A stretch of DNA of 5,130 nucleotides from Candidatus Saccharimonadales bacterium (lineage in GTDB: Bacteria > Patescibacteriota > Saccharimonadia > Saccharimonadales > Saccharimonadaceae): NCBI GenBank assembly GCA_030151825.1, contig JASLCP010000070.1, positions 1 to 5,130 on the forward strand, read 5' to 3'. The notes under the pieces were generated by a model that saw nothing but the letters and a program-made list of their open reading frames with translations, was not told where the DNA came from and did no database searches. Shown here one piece after another: positions 4,991-5,130 of this stretch (position 1 is the stretch's first letter; each line of letters begins with the position of its first letter). A program made the position numbers and the translations under genes.

Positions 4991-5130
4991 ATGAAACTTG
5001 GCGTATTTGACAGTGGTATCGGTGGCGAAGCGGTTGCGGCAGCCCTTAAACAGACCTTTCCGACGGCAACAATCGATACAATTAATGACCGTCGCAATGT
5101 TCCCTATGGCGACAAAACACCCGAACAAGT
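4991..5130 (+). CDS. murI: Glutamate racemase MurI (partial, runs off the right edge)
   Basis: The first 46 codons of a cofactor-independent glutamate racemase, which turns L-glutamate into the D-glutamate used in peptidoglycan stem peptides. The start is typical: strand M1-K-L-G-V-F, then D7-S-G-I-G-G12, whose Asp and Ser contact substrate, and later N36-V-P-Y-G-D-K-T-P-E-Q46, containing the PYG motif that binds the substrate carboxylate. D7 is followed by the normal spacing to P38-Y-G40. Residue 13 is Glu where most members have Leu. The two catalytic cysteines lie beyond the edge and cannot be checked. The ATG at 4991 begins right at the expected first strand, and the upstream signal points to a leaderless mRNA. 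It supplies wall precursor for the same division process served by ftsA/ftsZ but is transcribed away from them. Confidence 0.93.
   Translation, partial: MKLGVFDSGIGGEAVAAALKQTFPTATIDTINDRRNVPYGDKTPEQ

Noticed and set aside
4916..5128. Open frame of about 70 codons on the minus strand opposite the start of murI
   Set aside because: It opposes a clearly conserved racemase start, its 3' part reads through the terminator, and its sequence shows no recognisable domain.

Overview
This window looks like a piece of a streamlined bacterial chromosome, probably Candidatus Saccharibacteria (TM7) or a close Patescibacteria relative. That assignment is inferred from gene content, tight packing, actinobacterial-like VKOR and Xre/MbcA/ParS-like proteins, and the divergent FtsA and NrdR sequences. 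No database search was possible. Full-length FtsZ, FtsA and VKOR are read without in-frame TGA, and ftsA and nrdR appear to end at TGA, so UGA recoding (as in Absconditabacteria and Gracilibacteria) is unlikely.

Minus strand, about 1 to 4387: a compact cluster transcribed right to left as ftsA, ftsZ, nrdR, a small thioredoxin-fold protein, and two tandem VKOR-type disulfide-forming membrane enzymes, the second cut by the window edge. ftsA and ftsZ are separated by 72 bp holding a second promoter and a good Shine-Dalgarno site. From ftsZ onward the genes are packed for co-transcription and translational coupling: an 11-nt gap, a 4-nt ATGA overlap, an 11-nt overlap, and a gap of 7 nt (1 nt for the alternative start). 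FtsA and FtsZ build the division ring. NrdR would control ribonucleotide reductase genes. The VKOR pair would oxidise cysteines outside the membrane. The grouping thus links division, dNTP supply and envelope disulfide chemistry.

Plus strand, 4388 to 5130: a 138-bp divergent intergenic region with back-to-back promoters, then a 118-aa gene resembling the Xre/MbcA/ParS antitoxin-like family without a toxin partner. A hairpin terminator follows, then the start of murI (glutamate racemase, D-Glu for peptidoglycan), which runs off the right edge.

Most notable: (1) the NrdR homologue has no cysteine at all, so its zinc ribbon has lost all four ligands although the rest is conserved; (2) ftsA and murI share an almost identical start block in which a TATACT -10 box lies 6-7 nt before the ATG with no ribosome binding site, implying leaderless mRNAs, while ftsZ and the antitoxin-like gene have leaders and strong Shine-Dalgarno sites; (3) two gap-free VKOR paralogues (about 46% identical by hand count) follow a thioredoxin-fold protein that lacks the CXXC motif. 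No gene-free stretch exceeds 300 bases, and I saw no tRNA, rRNA, CRISPR or mobile element.
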